The notes under the pieces: generated by a model | Seen by the model: only the letters and a program-made list of their open reading frames with translations | The model's database searches: none | Told to the model about the DNA's origin: nothing | NCBI GenBank assembly: GCA_937901145.1 | Contig: CALCHE010000146.1 | Span: 1-45,894, forward strand | Source: an uncultured Clostridia bacterium | GTDB lineage: Bacteria > Bacillota > Clostridia > Oscillospirales > Acutalibacteraceae | Length of the DNA stretch: 45,894 nt | Direction of reading: 5' to 3' | Translations under genes and position numbers: made by a program | Part shown: positions 16,340-25,006 of the stretch, piece after piece | Position numbering within the stretch: the first letter of the stretch is position 1 | How the letters are laid out: every line of letters starts with the position of its first letter

Positions 16340-17704
16340 TTACTTACCCACACAGAACTGTGCGAAAACTTCGTTAACCACGCTTTCTTTAGCTCTTTCA
16401 CCTGTGAGAGAAAGCAGTGCTTCAATAGCGTTATCTATACAGACATTGACCGCGTCCATTGTGATGCCCATTTCAATAGCATCGATAGCCTCGTCTATGG
16501 CGTCAAGAGCCTCCGTGGCGCTCTGTCTCTGTCTTTCCGTGGCAAGCATAGCCTGTGAGGTATCCACCTTGTCCGTACCGAGCACCTTTTCGATAACCTC
16601 TGTCAGCTCCTGTTCGCCCTCATGGGTTGCGGCACTGATGAATACTGTGTATGGCAGAGTTCTTTTAATATATTCCACGTCTGCCTGCGAGGGAAGGTCT
16701 GTTTTGTTTACGATACCGATTACGTCTCTACCCTTGCAAAGCTCTAAAATTTCCTTATCACTTTCATCGAGACCTCTCGAGCCGTCAAAAACTGCGAGAA
16801 TCAGTGATGCTCTTTCGATTTTCGTTCGGGCAAGATCAACACCTATGCTCTCGACCACATCATCACTTTCTCTGATGCCCGCCGTATCAGCTAAGCGGAG
16901 AATAACGCTGCCCACTCTGACGGTTTCTTCAACGACATCTCTTGTAGTACCGGCAATATCCGTAACGATGGAACGGCTGAAGCCTGAAAGCATATTCATA
17001 AGTGCGGATTTTCCTACGTTAGGTTTACCGACTATGGCAGTTTCGACACCCTCGGTAATAGCCTTACCTGCATCAAATTTATCTAAAAGAGAAGTGAGCT
17101 TTCTTTTAACCTCACCGAGATTTTCTCTGAGATAATCAAAATCAAGCTCGGGTATTTCATCGTCAGGATAGTCTACCCAGGCTGACATATGAGCCGCCGC
17201 AGATACAAGCACACCGCGAAGCTCTCCTATCTGTCTCGACAGAGCGCCGTCCAAGGCAGTGAGAGCCGCCCTCATAGAGCCTTCACCCTGTGCTCCGATA
17301 AGACCCATAACAGCCTCCGCCTCGGATAAATCCATTTTACCGTTAAGGAATGCCCTTTTGGTAAACTCACCCGCTTCGGCAGGTCTTGCCCCTGCGGAAA
17401 GGACGGCACGGAGCACCTGCTTCGTCACATAAACGCCACCGTGACAGGAAATCTCCACCGTGTCCTCACCCGTATAGCTTTTCGGTGCACGGTAAACCAG
17501 GGCCACCGCCTCGTCGATAATCTGTCCGTCCATATAGACCTTACCGTGTGCGGCTCTGTAGCCTTTCAGACAAGAGAGACTTTTACCTGAAGTAGCTTTA
17601 AACACCTTGTCGGCTATTTCAGCAGCATTTTCACCGCTTATTCTTATAACACCGATACCCCCTGCAGCCAGAGGAGTAGAAACGGCAGCTATTGTATCTG
17701 ACAT
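16340..17704 (-). CDS. mnmE: tRNA modification GTPase MnmE
   Basis: This 454-residue protein has an N-terminal tetrahydrofolate-binding domain, a helical middle and an inserted G domain with P-loop GKPNVGKS (residues 226-233), DTAG and NKTD. It ends in the conserved CVGK (451-454). With MnmG it installs the carboxymethylaminomethyl or aminomethyl group at the U34 wobble base of tRNA. The usual partner mnmG does not follow; a FabG-like gene takes its place. A TTGAAA-17-TACAAT promoter lies upstream. Confidence 0.96.
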   Translation of the reverse strand: MSDTIAAVSTPLAAGGIGVIRISGENAAEIADKVFKATSGKSLSCLKGYRAAHGKVYMDGQIIDEAVALVYRAPKSYTGEDTVEISCHGGVYVTKQVLRAVLSAGARPAEAGEFTKRAFLNGKMDLSEAEAVMGLIGAQGEGSMRAALTALDGALSRQIGELRGVLVSAAAHMSAWVDYPDDEIPELDFDYLRENLGEVKRKLTSLLDKFDAGKAITEGVETAIVGKPNVGKSALMNMLSGFSRSIVTDIAGTTRDVVEETVRVGSVILRLADTAGIRESDDVVESIGVDLARTKIERASLILAVFDGSRGLDESDKEILELCKGRDVIGIVNKTDLPSQADVEYIKRTLPYTVFISAATHEGEQELTEVIEKVLGTDKVDTSQAMLATERQRQSATEALDAIDEAIDAIEMGITMDAVNVCIDNAIEALLSLTGERAKESVVNEVFAQFCVGK

Positions 17705-17736
17705 AAGATAACTCCTTTAATGTTTTTCTGTAGGGT

Positions 17737-17765
17737 ATTGTAGCACAGTTTCTTTCCTTTTTCAA
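17737..17765 (-). promoter_or_regulatory. Promoter of the mnmE operon
   Basis: Minus-strand TTGAAA (17765-17760), a 17-nt spacer and TACAAT (17742-17737), about 30 nt before the mnmE ATG. Confidence 0.65.
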
Positions 17766-17802
17766 CGAAAAGCAAATATTAAGAAAAATTTTTCCATTAT
17801 TA

Positions 17803-17832
17803 TTGACTTTTAATATTATAAAGTGCTATTAT
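17803..17832 (+). promoter_or_regulatory. Promoter of the sialidase gene, extended -10
   Basis: TTGACT (17803-17808), an 18-nt spacer and TATTAT (17827-17832) preceded by TGC, an extended -10 motif. It lies about 30 nt before the ATG at 17866. Confidence 0.7.
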
Positions 17833-17865
17833 CATTATACCTATAAATATTTTGGAGGAATTATA

Positions 17866-19437
17866 ATGAAAAAAGCACTCTCAATAATTCTCGCTGCTCT
17901 TATGCTGTTCTCTCTTTCAACAGTAGCATTTGCAGCAGAGTATTCACAGCCTTTCGCTACAGGTACAAAAGGCTCGGAAACTTTCCGTATTCCTGCTCTC
18001 TGGACGCTGAATGACGGCTCAGTAATCGCTGCAGCTGATATGCGTTATGACCACGGCAGTGACTCACCGAACAATATCGACTCTCTGGTAGCAATTTCAG
18101 ATAACGGCTACAGCAACTGGAACTACAAGGTTATCAACCACTTCGACGATTATGCAGACGGTAAAACAGCTACAGCAAGTGCATCCTTCATCGATATGGC
18201 TATCGCTCAGTCTTCTACAGGCAGAATCTTCATTGTTGTAGATGCTCAGCCTGCTAACTGCGGCTATCTCCAGTGCGAAAAGGGCACAGGCTATGCTTAC
18301 ATTGACGGCGCAAACCGTATGCTCCTTACTACAGGCGACAATACAAAGAAGCCTGATACATTCAATTACTACATCGGTGATTATGACGAAAACGGCTTCG
18401 CTCCCATTCTTAACCGCGCAGATAAGAAAGAAACAGGATATTTTGTAGATGCTGAATTTGACCTTTACAAAGACGGTAAGGGCGCAGGCTACGAAGTATG
18501 GACCACACAGAAAGGTACAGAAGAAACTGTTTATGTTAAACAGAATGTTTTCTATGCTGATTCTCCCTTCAAATGCTTCTGCTCCACATTCCTCTGGATG
18601 CGCTACAGTGATGATAACGGTGCTACATGGAGTGCTCCCTCCATTCTTACAGGCCAGATTAAGCAGAGCGGTGACGTTTTCCTCGGCATCTGTCCCGGCA
18701 GAGGCTTCACAACTACTCTTCCCAACGGAACAGAAAGAATCATCTTCGCTGTTTACGATAACGGTATTCTCGGTTGGAACGTATTTGAAAACGTAAGCAC
18801 TATCTATTCCGATGACAACGGTGTTACATGGCAGAGAGGTGAACAGACTGTCTGCGGTATTCAGGTAGGTAAAACAAGTGAATCCCAGATCGTAGACCTT
18901 GGCAACGGTGTTCTCCGTATGTTCTCACGTAATAAGGGTAACTTCATCGCTTATGCAGACAGCTTTGACTACGGTATCAGCTGGACAGATTTTAAATCTG
19001 ACCTCAACCTTTCCGCTTACGGTGACTGTATGTGCTCATTCATCGACACAGAAATTAACGGTCAGAAGGCTGTTATCGGCTCATTCCCCTCAAATAACTC
19101 AATGAGAGCTGACGGTGTTATCAAGGTTGGTTTCGTAAAATCTGACAACTCCATCAACTGGGTTTCAACCTACAAGCTTCCCGGTAAATTCTACCGTTGG
19201 GAAAACTTCTATGCATATTCCTGCATAACAGAGATTAGCCAGAACACTTACGGTATTCTTTATGAAGACGAAGCTGCTCATATTTCATATATGATTTTCA
19301 CAGTCGATAAGGACGGAAACGTAAAAGAAGTTAACGGCAACGATCCCGAACCCAACCCCAACTCTACTCCTCTTACCTTCTGGCAGAAGATAGTAAACTT
19401 CTTTAAGAATCTCTTCGCAAGACTTTTCAACTTCTGA
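17866..19437 (+). CDS. Secreted exo-alpha-sialidase (GH33-like)
   Basis: The start at 17866 follows TTGGAGGAA; a longer in-frame start at 17803 falls in the promoter and is rejected. The 523-residue protein has a signal peptide (MKKALSIILAALMLFSL, cleavage near AFAA), the sialidase FRIP motif (residues 40-43) and Asp boxes YSDDNGATW and YSDDNGVTW plus a degenerate third. It would release terminal sialic acid from host mucin or glycans outside the cell. The C-terminus PLTFWQKIVNFFKNLFARLF is a short amphipathic tail after a Pro/Asn linker, perhaps a surface tether. No sialic acid transport or nan catabolic genes lie nearby. Confidence 0.87.
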   Translation: MKKALSIILAALMLFSLSTVAFAAEYSQPFATGTKGSETFRIPALWTLNDGSVIAAADMRYDHGSDSPNNIDSLVAISDNGYSNWNYKVINHFDDYADGKTATASASFIDMAIAQSSTGRIFIVVDAQPANCGYLQCEKGTGYAYIDGANRMLLTTGDNTKKPDTFNYYIGDYDENGFAPILNRADKKETGYFVDAEFDLYKDGKGAGYEVWTTQKGTEETVYVKQNVFYADSPFKCFCSTFLWMRYSDDNGATWSAPSILTGQIKQSGDVFLGICPGRGFTTTLPNGTERIIFAVYDNGILGWNVFENVSTIYSDDNGVTWQRGEQTVCGIQVGKTSESQIVDLGNGVLRMFSRNKGNFIAYADSFDYGISWTDFKSDLNLSAYGDCMCSFIDTEINGQKAVIGSFPSNNSMRADGVIKVGFVKSDNSINWVSTYKLPGKFYRWENFYAYSCITEISQNTYGILYEDEAAHISYMIFTVDKDGNVKEVNGNDPEPNPNSTPLTFWQKIVNFFKNLFARLFNF

Positions 19438-19458
19438 TAAAACAGATACATAAAATTA

Positions 19459-19485
19459 CAGCACCTCTTATGGGGTGCTGTTTTT
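19459..19485 (+). terminator. Terminator after the sialidase gene
   Basis: CAGCACC / GGTGCTG with an 8-nt loop, followed by TTTTT, 22 nt after the stop codon. Confidence 0.8.
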
Positions 19486-19530
19486 ATGGCAAAAGTGAAC
19501 CCCTCTCCTTTCGGAAAGGGGTCTTTTCAA

Positions 19531-20736
19531 TTATTTCATCATTCTTCTGATTACAGCTTCGCAATCTGCTTCGTCCATAATCTTCGGTACGGGATAGAGA
19601 GGATTACCTTCCTTAAGAGCTCTCTTAACGATAACGGGAATATCCTTTTCCTGAATCATATCGAAACCGTCGGGGATGTTCATATTCTTATTAAGAGTTT
19701 TGATAGCCTCGATGAAGGCTTCTGCCTTTTCCTTGTCTGTGCCGTTTGTCTTGACACCTGCGATAACTGCGAGCTTAGCAAGAGGCTTGTGAGCGGACTC
19801 ACCGTAGTACTCGAGAACATAGGGAAGGATGATAGCATTAGCCAGACCGTGAGGTACGTTATAGTGGCCGCCGAGGTTATGAGCGATAGCGTGAACGTAA
19901 CCAACATAAGCTCTGGTGAACGCCTGACCTGCATAGAAGGAAGCCTTAAGCATTGCATTTCTTGCATCGACATCCTTACCGTTTTCGTAAACCTTTTCGA
20001 TGTTTTCGAAAATCATCTTTGTAGCCTTCTCAGCATAGTCGATGGTTGACTTAACATTACTCTTACCGATGTAAGCTTCAACTGCGTGAGTGAGAGCATC
20101 CATACCTGTGGTAGAGGTGATGTGGGGAGGAAGACCTACTGTAAGCTCAGGGTCAAGCACTGCGTACTTGGGACGGAGTCTGGGGTCATTGATAGCATTC
20201 TTTTCGTGAGTTGCTGTGTCAGTAACTACAGCAGCAAGAGTGGTTTCTGAACCTGTACCTGCTGTGGTAGGAACTGCGAAAAGAGGAGGAAGCTTATGTA
20301 CGAGCTTGAGAACACCGCGCATCTTCTTTACGGGAATTTTGGGGTTTGATACTCTGGCTGCAGCAGCCTTTGCACAGTCCATGGGCGAACCGCCGCCGAA
20401 AGCGATAACACCTTCGCAGCCGTTGTCAACATAAAGCTTTCTTGCATCCTCGATGTTTTCGATGGAGGGGTTGGGCTGTGTGCCGTCGTAAACTACATAA
20501 TCTACGCCTGCCTTTGCCATTTCCTCGAAAAGAGAATTGAGAAGGCCGATACCCATAAGGCCCTTATCGGTTACGATGAGAACCTTTCTCAGACCCTTAC
20601 TCTTTATGAATTCAGGAAGACGGCGGATGGCACCGGGGCCTTCGAGCATTTCAGGCTCTTCCCAGTTGAAAGCGCACATAGCCACTCTGAAGGTCTGCTG
20701 ATAAGCTCTGGAAAATGCTTTGTAAGCACTGTTCAT
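19531..20736 (-). CDS. Iron-containing alcohol dehydrogenase
   Basis: This 401-residue group III Fe-ADH has the NAD-binding GGGSPMDCAK. The metal-binding His cluster is seen as DALTHAVEAYI and HAIAHNLGGHYNVPHG. The family reduces aldehydes to alcohols, or the reverse, in the cytosol. In fermenting Clostridia that means ethanol, butanol, propanediol or similar products. The neighbours do not identify the substrate. It is monocistronic, with a GAAAGGATTG site before ATG 20736. Confidence 0.9.
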   Translation of the reverse strand: MNSAYKAFSRAYQQTFRVAMCAFNWEEPEMLEGPGAIRRLPEFIKSKGLRKVLIVTDKGLMGIGLLNSLFEEMAKAGVDYVVYDGTQPNPSIENIEDARKLYVDNGCEGVIAFGGGSPMDCAKAAAARVSNPKIPVKKMRGVLKLVHKLPPLFAVPTTAGTGSETTLAAVVTDTATHEKNAINDPRLRPKYAVLDPELTVGLPPHITSTTGMDALTHAVEAYIGKSNVKSTIDYAEKATKMIFENIEKVYENGKDVDARNAMLKASFYAGQAFTRAYVGYVHAIAHNLGGHYNVPHGLANAIILPYVLEYYGESAHKPLAKLAVIAGVKTNGTDKEKAEAFIEAIKTLNKNMNIPDGFDMIQEKDIPVIVKRALKEGNPLYPVPKIMDEADCEAVIRRMMK

Positions 20737-20836
20737 TGAAAATCAATCCTTTCAAATATAATGATTTTTTATTCCCTTTTATATTACTATTATTTTCCTG
20801 TCATTTCAAGTGATTAAGAGAAATTTTATAAAAATA

Positions 20837-20864
20837 ATGGGCTGCTCCTCTTAAAGCAACCCAT
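20837..20864 (-). terminator. Terminator of the thiamine-precursor transporter operon
   Basis: ATGGGTTGCT / AGCAGCCCAT (10-bp stem with one G-U pair, 8-nt loop) is followed on the minus strand by TATTTTTAT, a few bases after the ATPase stop codon. Confidence 0.8.
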
Positions 20865-20870
20865 ATTCAG

Positions 20871-21623
20871 TCATATAATACCTATTTTCTTTATTATATC
20901 TTGTTTATAAGATATAAACTCTTTACTCATTGTATTCCGCTCTGTCTTTTTCCCGGGCAGATCGATAACTATTTCGTCTGTTATTTTTCCCGGCTTACCT
21001 GTCAGCAGATAAATTCTGTCAGAAAGCAGAATAGCCTCATCAATATCATGTGTAACAAAAATTACTGAAAGCTTTATTTCATCCATAACAGATAAAAACC
21101 AACGATGCAGTGAGCTTTTGGTTATGCTGTCCAGAGCACTGAAGGGTTCATCTAAAAGTGCCACCTTGTCTGAGGCAAGATATGTTCTGAGAAAAGCTAC
21201 TCTCTGTCTCATACCGCCCGAAAGCTGATGAGGATATTTATTTTCAGCGCCTTCCAGACCAAAATCCTTCAGATGGCTTTCAGCTTCTTTTCGCGCCTCT
21301 TTTTTATTGATTCCTTTTAAAACAAGAGGCAGGGCAGCATTATCGATTACTTTCTTATGAGGAAGAAGCAGATCCTTCTGAAGCATATAACTGATTTTGC
21401 CTGCTTTTCCCGTAATATCCCCGGAATCAAGATATACCTTGCCCTCATCAGGCATATAAAGACCTGACAGAACATTAAAAAGTGTAGTCTTGCCTGCACC
21501 GCTGACACCCAGAAGAGAAACTGTCTCTCCCGCTGACAAGGACAGCGAAATGTCTTCTATTATCTTTTCACCTTCAAAGCTGACGGAAATATTTTCAGCC
21601 TTCAGTAAACTCACTTTAATCAC
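20871..21623 (-). CDS. thiZ: ABC transporter ATPase for thiamine precursor (ThiZ-like)
   Basis: This 250-residue NMT/taurine-type ABC ATPase has Walker A GVSGAGKTT, signature LSGGMRQR, Walker B VALLDEPFSALD and the switch His in VTHDIDEA. It powers import of a pyrimidine thiamine precursor with the permease and lipoprotein encoded just upstream. Its start overlaps the lipoprotein stop by 4 nt. The TPP riboswitch at the head of the operon ties it to thiamine supply. Confidence 0.87.
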   Translation of the reverse strand: MIKVSLLKAENISVSFEGEKIIEDISLSLSAGETVSLLGVSGAGKTTLFNVLSGLYMPDEGKVYLDSGDITGKAGKISYMLQKDLLLPHKKVIDNAALPLVLKGINKKEARKEAESHLKDFGLEGAENKYPHQLSGGMRQRVAFLRTYLASDKVALLDEPFSALDSITKSSLHRWFLSVMDEIKLSVIFVTHDIDEAILLSDRIYLLTGKPGKITDEIVIDLPGKKTERNTMSKEFISYKQDIIKKIGII

Positions 21624-22612
21624 CCTAAATAATTATTTGAGAAGCCTTTATCGGTAATGTCTCTGTCCACGAGACCTTCCTCATAAAGCCACTGATAAAA
21701 GCCGTTCCATCTCTGTGCATCCATATAGCCCCACTTTTCGCTGTCAGCTATATACTGCGATGCTATCCATTTCTGACTTTCGGTAACCAGCTCCTCACTG
21801 CCGATGAGAGAACCTGTGGTATCGCCCTTTATGAGAAGCTGTGCGGCCTCTTCGGGATTTTCCACTGCATATCTGTAGCCCTTTTCCGTAGCACGTAAGA
21901 AAGCCTTGGCTAAATCGGGATTTTCCTCGAGGAAAGCATTGTTTCCGATTATAACGGGGGTGTAATAATCGAAGGTCTTTTCCATATCTGACATATTGAA
22001 ATAATCGAAGTCAAGCTCCGATACCTCACAGGCTATACCTGCCCATCCGTAATAAATCCATATAGCATCCACATCACCGTTTCTGAGAGCTTCGGCTTCA
22101 TTGGTTACACTGGGAACAAGCTGAAGCTTTTTATGGTCTGCTCCATCCTTTTTCATCAGATGCTCTACCATCTTAAGCTCGATAGGACTGTTCCAGGTGG
22201 AATATCTTTTATTTTCGAGACCTGCAGGAGTATCCATTCCTTCACCCTTGCGAGAAATGATGCCAGATGTGTTGTGCTGTAAAACAGCAGCAACTGCTGT
22301 AACTTCTATAGGCTCCTCAAGAGCAAAGGCAGCAGCAAGTGTGTCCTGAAATGAAATGCCGAACTGTGCCTGACCCGATGCAGTCATTATCTCGGCACCG
22401 TCCTCAGGAGGCTGTACGATTTTGATTTTGATTCCTTCTTCCTCGTAATAGCCGAGAGAGTCAGCCACATAAAAGCCTGTATGATTTGTGTTGGGTGTCC
22501 AGTCCAGACAGAGTACAACCTCATAAAGATCCGGCTCCTGATTACCTGCACCGCAGGCCGCCAGAGAGAAAAGAAGTGTTAAAGCAAGTAATACTGCAAA
22601 TATTTTTTTCAT
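21620..22612 (-). CDS. thiY: Thiamine-precursor binding lipoprotein, NMT1/THI5-like (ThiY-like)
   Basis: The start at 22612 (MKKIFAVLL) is preferred over the ATG at 22621 because it begins the signal peptide and is better spaced from the AAGAGATG site. The 330-residue protein has the lipobox LAAC (lipid Cys20) and an NMT1-type periplasmic-binding fold (LCLDWTPNTNHTGFYVA is the family signature). Relatives bind formylaminopyrimidine or hydroxymethylpyrimidine, or related precursors. The exact ligand cannot be read from sequence. Confidence 0.88.
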   Translation of the reverse strand: MKKIFAVLLALTLLFSLAACGAGNQEPDLYEVVLCLDWTPNTNHTGFYVADSLGYYEEEGIKIKIVQPPEDGAEIMTASGQAQFGISFQDTLAAAFALEEPIEVTAVAAVLQHNTSGIISRKGEGMDTPAGLENKRYSTWNSPIELKMVEHLMKKDGADHKKLQLVPSVTNEAEALRNGDVDAIWIYYGWAGIACEVSELDFDYFNMSDMEKTFDYYTPVIIGNNAFLEENPDLAKAFLRATEKGYRYAVENPEEAAQLLIKGDTTGSLIGSEELVTESQKWIASQYIADSEKWGYMDAQRWNGFYQWLYEEGLVDRDITDKGFSNNYLG

Positions 22613-22628
22613 TAATATCATCTCTTTC

Positions 22629-23411
22629 TTATTTATTTCCTTTTCTCTTATGGGGCATACTAAGCCACTTAAGCAGTGCTACCGCACCCATAAGAAGAAG
22701 TGAAACTGCGGAGATAAGAATTATAACTGCGAACATTTTATCGAAAGCATAGGCTTTCTTTACTCTCGTCATATAAACACCGAGACCTTCAAAGCCTCCA
22801 AGCCATTCAGATATAACGGCACCTACCACTGCATAGGAGGCAGAAACCTTAAGACCTGAAAAAAACTGCTCGAGTGAAGCCGGTAATTTAATGTGACGGA
22901 AGATTTTAAAATTCCCTGCACCCATACTTCTCAGAAGATTAATCTCGTCGGCAGAAACACTTTTAAAACCGTCTAAAAGAGAGACAGTTATAGGGAAAAA
23001 GGTAGTAATAACTACCAGAGTGATTTTCGGTGCCATAGAGAAACCCATCCAAAGCACAAGAACGGGAGCAATCGCGATAGTAGGTATAGTCTGGCTTATA
23101 ACCAGAATGGGATAAAGAGCCTTATACAGAAAAGAGAATCTGTCCATCAGCACTGCAAAAACAAAGCCGAGACCTGTACCAAGCAAAAGACCGTAAACAG
23201 CCTCCTGCAGTGTTACGGCAGAATGCTCCGCAAGAACAGGAAACTCACTGATAAAGGCTTTTACTACATCGACAGGCGACGGAAGCATATAGTTCGGAAT
23301 AAGCTCCCCTTCGCTCACCGTCAGCCATAAAATGCACAGTACAATGACCGAAATGACAGGAGCGCCCTTATTTGTGATGCTTTGAAACTTTTTTGTCAAT
23401 GGTAAGTACAC
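22629..23411 (-). CDS. thiX: ABC transporter permease (ThiX-like)
   Basis: This permease of about 260 residues has six hydrophobic segments and the ATPase-contact loop LRSMGAGNFKIFRHIKLP (EAA motif). It forms the membrane channel of the thiamine-precursor importer. The first possible codon is GTG at 23411, overlapping the upstream thiamine-binding gene by 44 nt, and a TTG at 23399 is an alternative. The SD region GGAAGG fits neither perfectly, so the start is uncertain. Confidence 0.85.
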   Translation of the reverse strand: MYLPLTKKFQSITNKGAPVISVIVLCILWLTVSEGELIPNYMLPSPVDVVKAFISEFPVLAEHSAVTLQEAVYGLLLGTGLGFVFAVLMDRFSFLYKALYPILVISQTIPTIAIAPVLVLWMGFSMAPKITLVVITTFFPITVSLLDGFKSVSADEINLLRSMGAGNFKIFRHIKLPASLEQFFSGLKVSASYAVVGAVISEWLGGFEGLGVYMTRVKKAYAFDKMFAVIILISAVSLLLMGAVALLKWLSMPHKRKGNK

Positions 23412-23667
23412 CGCCTTCCGGTTTCCAGACAGTTTTTATGTAAGCAGACACTTCAGGTGCACCCGCTTTTATTGCGACCCTACTGCACTCGGAAATAATA
23501 TCCATAATCTGTCCGTAATCTTCCCCTTCTACCGTAGTTTCGAAGGGACCTACATAATAATTTAAACCCTGTGAGGCAATATATGCAATTACCTCGTCTA
23601 CAATACGAATAAGCTCGTCATCATTTTCTGTCTTGGGTAAAATCTGGATAGCCGCACTTACAGTCAT
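23368..23667 (-). CDS. Thiamine-binding protein of the YqgV/MTH1187 family
   Basis: This 99-residue ferredoxin-like protein (former DUF77) begins MTVSAAIQILPKT and carries GLNYYVGPFETTVEG. Relatives such as the YkoF domains bind thiamine or a pyrimidine moiety in the cytosol. It is the first gene of the operon under the TPP riboswitch, with an AAGGAG site, so it may buffer or sense the imported ligand. Confidence 0.82.
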   Translation of the reverse strand: MTVSAAIQILPKTENDDELIRIVDEVIAYIASQGLNYYVGPFETTVEGEDYGQIMDIISECSRVAIKAGAPEVSAYIKTVWKPEGGVLTIDKKVSKHHK

Positions 23668-23750
23668 AATAATATCTCCTTAATAAACATTTATTCAACA
23701 AAAAGAATACTCAGGAATGATTTTTAAACCGTATGCTTCCGCCGGCAGGA

Positions 23751-23782
23751 AACAAAAATACCACCGCTGAAAACGGTGGTAC
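23751..23782 (-). terminator. Intrinsic terminator of the TPP riboswitch expression platform
   Basis: TACCACCG / CGGTGGTA (8 bp, 7-nt loop) is followed on the minus strand by TTTTTGTTT, between the aptamer and the first gene. This fits TPP-dependent termination. Confidence 0.82.
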
Positions 23783-23796
23783 TGAAAATTTATCTT

Positions 23797-23876
23797 TACA
23801 CTCCCTACGTCGGTATTATCCGAATCAGGTTATGGGTATAATCTCAGCCGATTTGCCATCAGCACCCCCGGTAATA
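23797..23876 (-). promoter_or_regulatory. TPP (THI-box) riboswitch
   Basis: On the minus strand the conserved blocks GGGGGTGCT, GGCTGAGATTATACCC, ACCTGATTCGGATAATACCG and ACGTAGGGAGT occur in order, which is diagnostic of the THI box. Binding of thiamine pyrophosphate would favour the terminator just downstream and shut off the transporter operon. Confidence 0.96.
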
Positions 23877-23893
23877 TTCTTTTGTCACGGTGA

Positions 23894-23922
23894 TTATAAC
23901 ACCATAAAACATTTTTTGTCAA
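23894..23922 (-). promoter_or_regulatory. Consensus promoter of the TPP riboswitch operon
   Basis: Minus-strand TTGACA (23922-23917), a 17-nt spacer and TATAAT (23899-23894) form a perfect sigma-A promoter placed about 15 nt before the aptamer. Confidence 0.9.
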
Positions 23923-23925
23923 TAG

Positions 23926-24822
23926 TTATTTTAGATTTGCAGGATTTGTCTCTATGTTTATTTCAATGTGATTTTCTGATGAAGCGAGATTTTTAACTGC
24001 CTTACGGTAATTTGTAAAGTCAACTACTGAAATATCCGTGCTGTAGTTTCTGAGCATTTTACCGAAGCTTTCATCGAGAAAAGCATCATCTGCACTGTCA
24101 AACATTTTTTTGCCGTAGATAATCATAGCCTCTACCAGCTTTTCGGGAGCAGCTTCGTAATTATCGCAGAGATAGACAAAATATTTCAGCATAATATCTG
24201 CTGACAGCTTCTGTATTCCCTCTTCAATAATAATAGGGATACCTCTGTGAGTATAGGTAACTTTGTCAGTTATATTGATTTCAATATCGCCCAGACTTTT
24301 CATAAAATCAATGAAATTCTGTTCGTCACCGATAATATATCTTTCGATGCTAATATCATAAAGCTCACCCACACTCCACACAAGCTCATTGATTCCTCCG
24401 TTTTTCAGGTGATCGTTCATATCACCGAGAAAACCGTTTACGCTTGTTTTTTCTCCGGGATTTATGAATGAGATGCTGACCTTATTATTCTCTGAATCAA
24501 GTCTTGCAACAGAAAGAAACTCTATTTTTTCATTTCCGTCCTGAGTCAGTACAAAAAGGAAATTTCCTTTTATTTCCTGTAAATCATTCTGTTCTACAGA
24601 GGAAATTACCGACTGAGTACTGTCAGCATCGGTGGTTTCTTCCTCATTTCCCCTGTTTTCACTGATAACAGTTACAGCAGAAAAAACTGCGATAATTAAA
24701 ATAATAAGAGTAAAAGCAGTTATTATAAATTTTTTACTGGGTGTTCTGTTAAGAAAAGAAAGAGAGTCTATTTTTTCAAAAAACTCTTTTATTTTATCCA
24801 TAATCACATTGATTTTATCCAT
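23926..24822 (-). CDS. LytR-CpsA-Psr (LCP)-like membrane protein
   Basis: The start at 24822 (MDKINVIMDK) follows GGAGGAAAA; an upstream ATG at 24846 precedes that ribosome site and is rejected. The 298-residue protein has one membrane helix (FIITAFTLIILIIAVFSAV) and an outer domain with an LCP-like pattern: FLFVLTQ, EFLSVARLDSENNKVSIS, GGINELVWSVGELYDISIERY and SLGDIEINI. LCP enzymes attach polymers such as teichoic acids or capsule to peptidoglycan. The conserved Arg and Asp residues of true LCP enzymes look poorly kept, so this may be a degenerate or sensory relative. Confidence 0.65.
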   Translation of the reverse strand: MDKINVIMDKIKEFFEKIDSLSFLNRTPSKKFIITAFTLIILIIAVFSAVTVISENRGNEEETTDADSTQSVISSVEQNDLQEIKGNFLFVLTQDGNEKIEFLSVARLDSENNKVSISFINPGEKTSVNGFLGDMNDHLKNGGINELVWSVGELYDISIERYIIGDEQNFIDFMKSLGDIEINITDKVTYTHRGIPIIIEEGIQKLSADIMLKYFVYLCDNYEAAPEKLVEAMIIYGKKMFDSADDAFLDESFGKMLRNYSTDISVVDFTNYRKAVKNLASSENHIEINIETNPANLK

Positions 24823-24845
24823 TTTTCCTCCGTGAGGTAAACACA

Positions 24846-24872
24846 ATAAAAAGGAGTTTTTTCAGCTCCTTT
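24846..24872 (-). terminator. Terminator-like hairpin in the leader of the LCP-like gene
   Basis: AAAGGAG / CTCCTTT (7 bp, 9-nt loop) is followed by TTATT on the minus strand. It lies between the promoter at 24934-24962 and the ribosome site, so it may be an attenuator, or a weak terminator for upstream transcripts. Confidence 0.5.
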
Positions 24873-24933
24873 AAAAAAGTATTCACTTTATATCTATATC
24901 AAAAATAAGAAACATTCATTTTTTTGTATCCTC

Positions 24934-24962
24934 ATTTTACCACAATACACCTTTTAAGTCAA
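24934..24962 (-). promoter_or_regulatory. Promoter of the LCP-like gene
   Basis: Minus-strand TTGACT (24962-24957), a 17-nt spacer and TAAAAT (24939-24934), about 105 nt before the start codon. Confidence 0.6.
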
Positions 24963-24980
24963 CGAACAAAAGTTTACAAA

Positions 24981-25003
24981 AGAAAAACTCCGCCAAAGCG
25001 GAG
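24981..25003 (-). terminator. Terminator of the 47-residue protein gene
   Basis: CTCCGC / GCGGAG hairpin directly after the stop codon, followed on the minus strand by TTTTTCTTTT. Confidence 0.8.
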
Positions 25004-25006
25004 AAA

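Noticed and set aside
16404..17135. Plus-strand frame of 243 codons antisense to mnmE
   Set aside because: Ser/Leu-rich shadow of a conserved gene, without a ribosome site.
18242..19105. Three further plus-strand frames inside the sialidase gene
   Set aside because: They overlap the well-supported sialidase frame and have no start signals.
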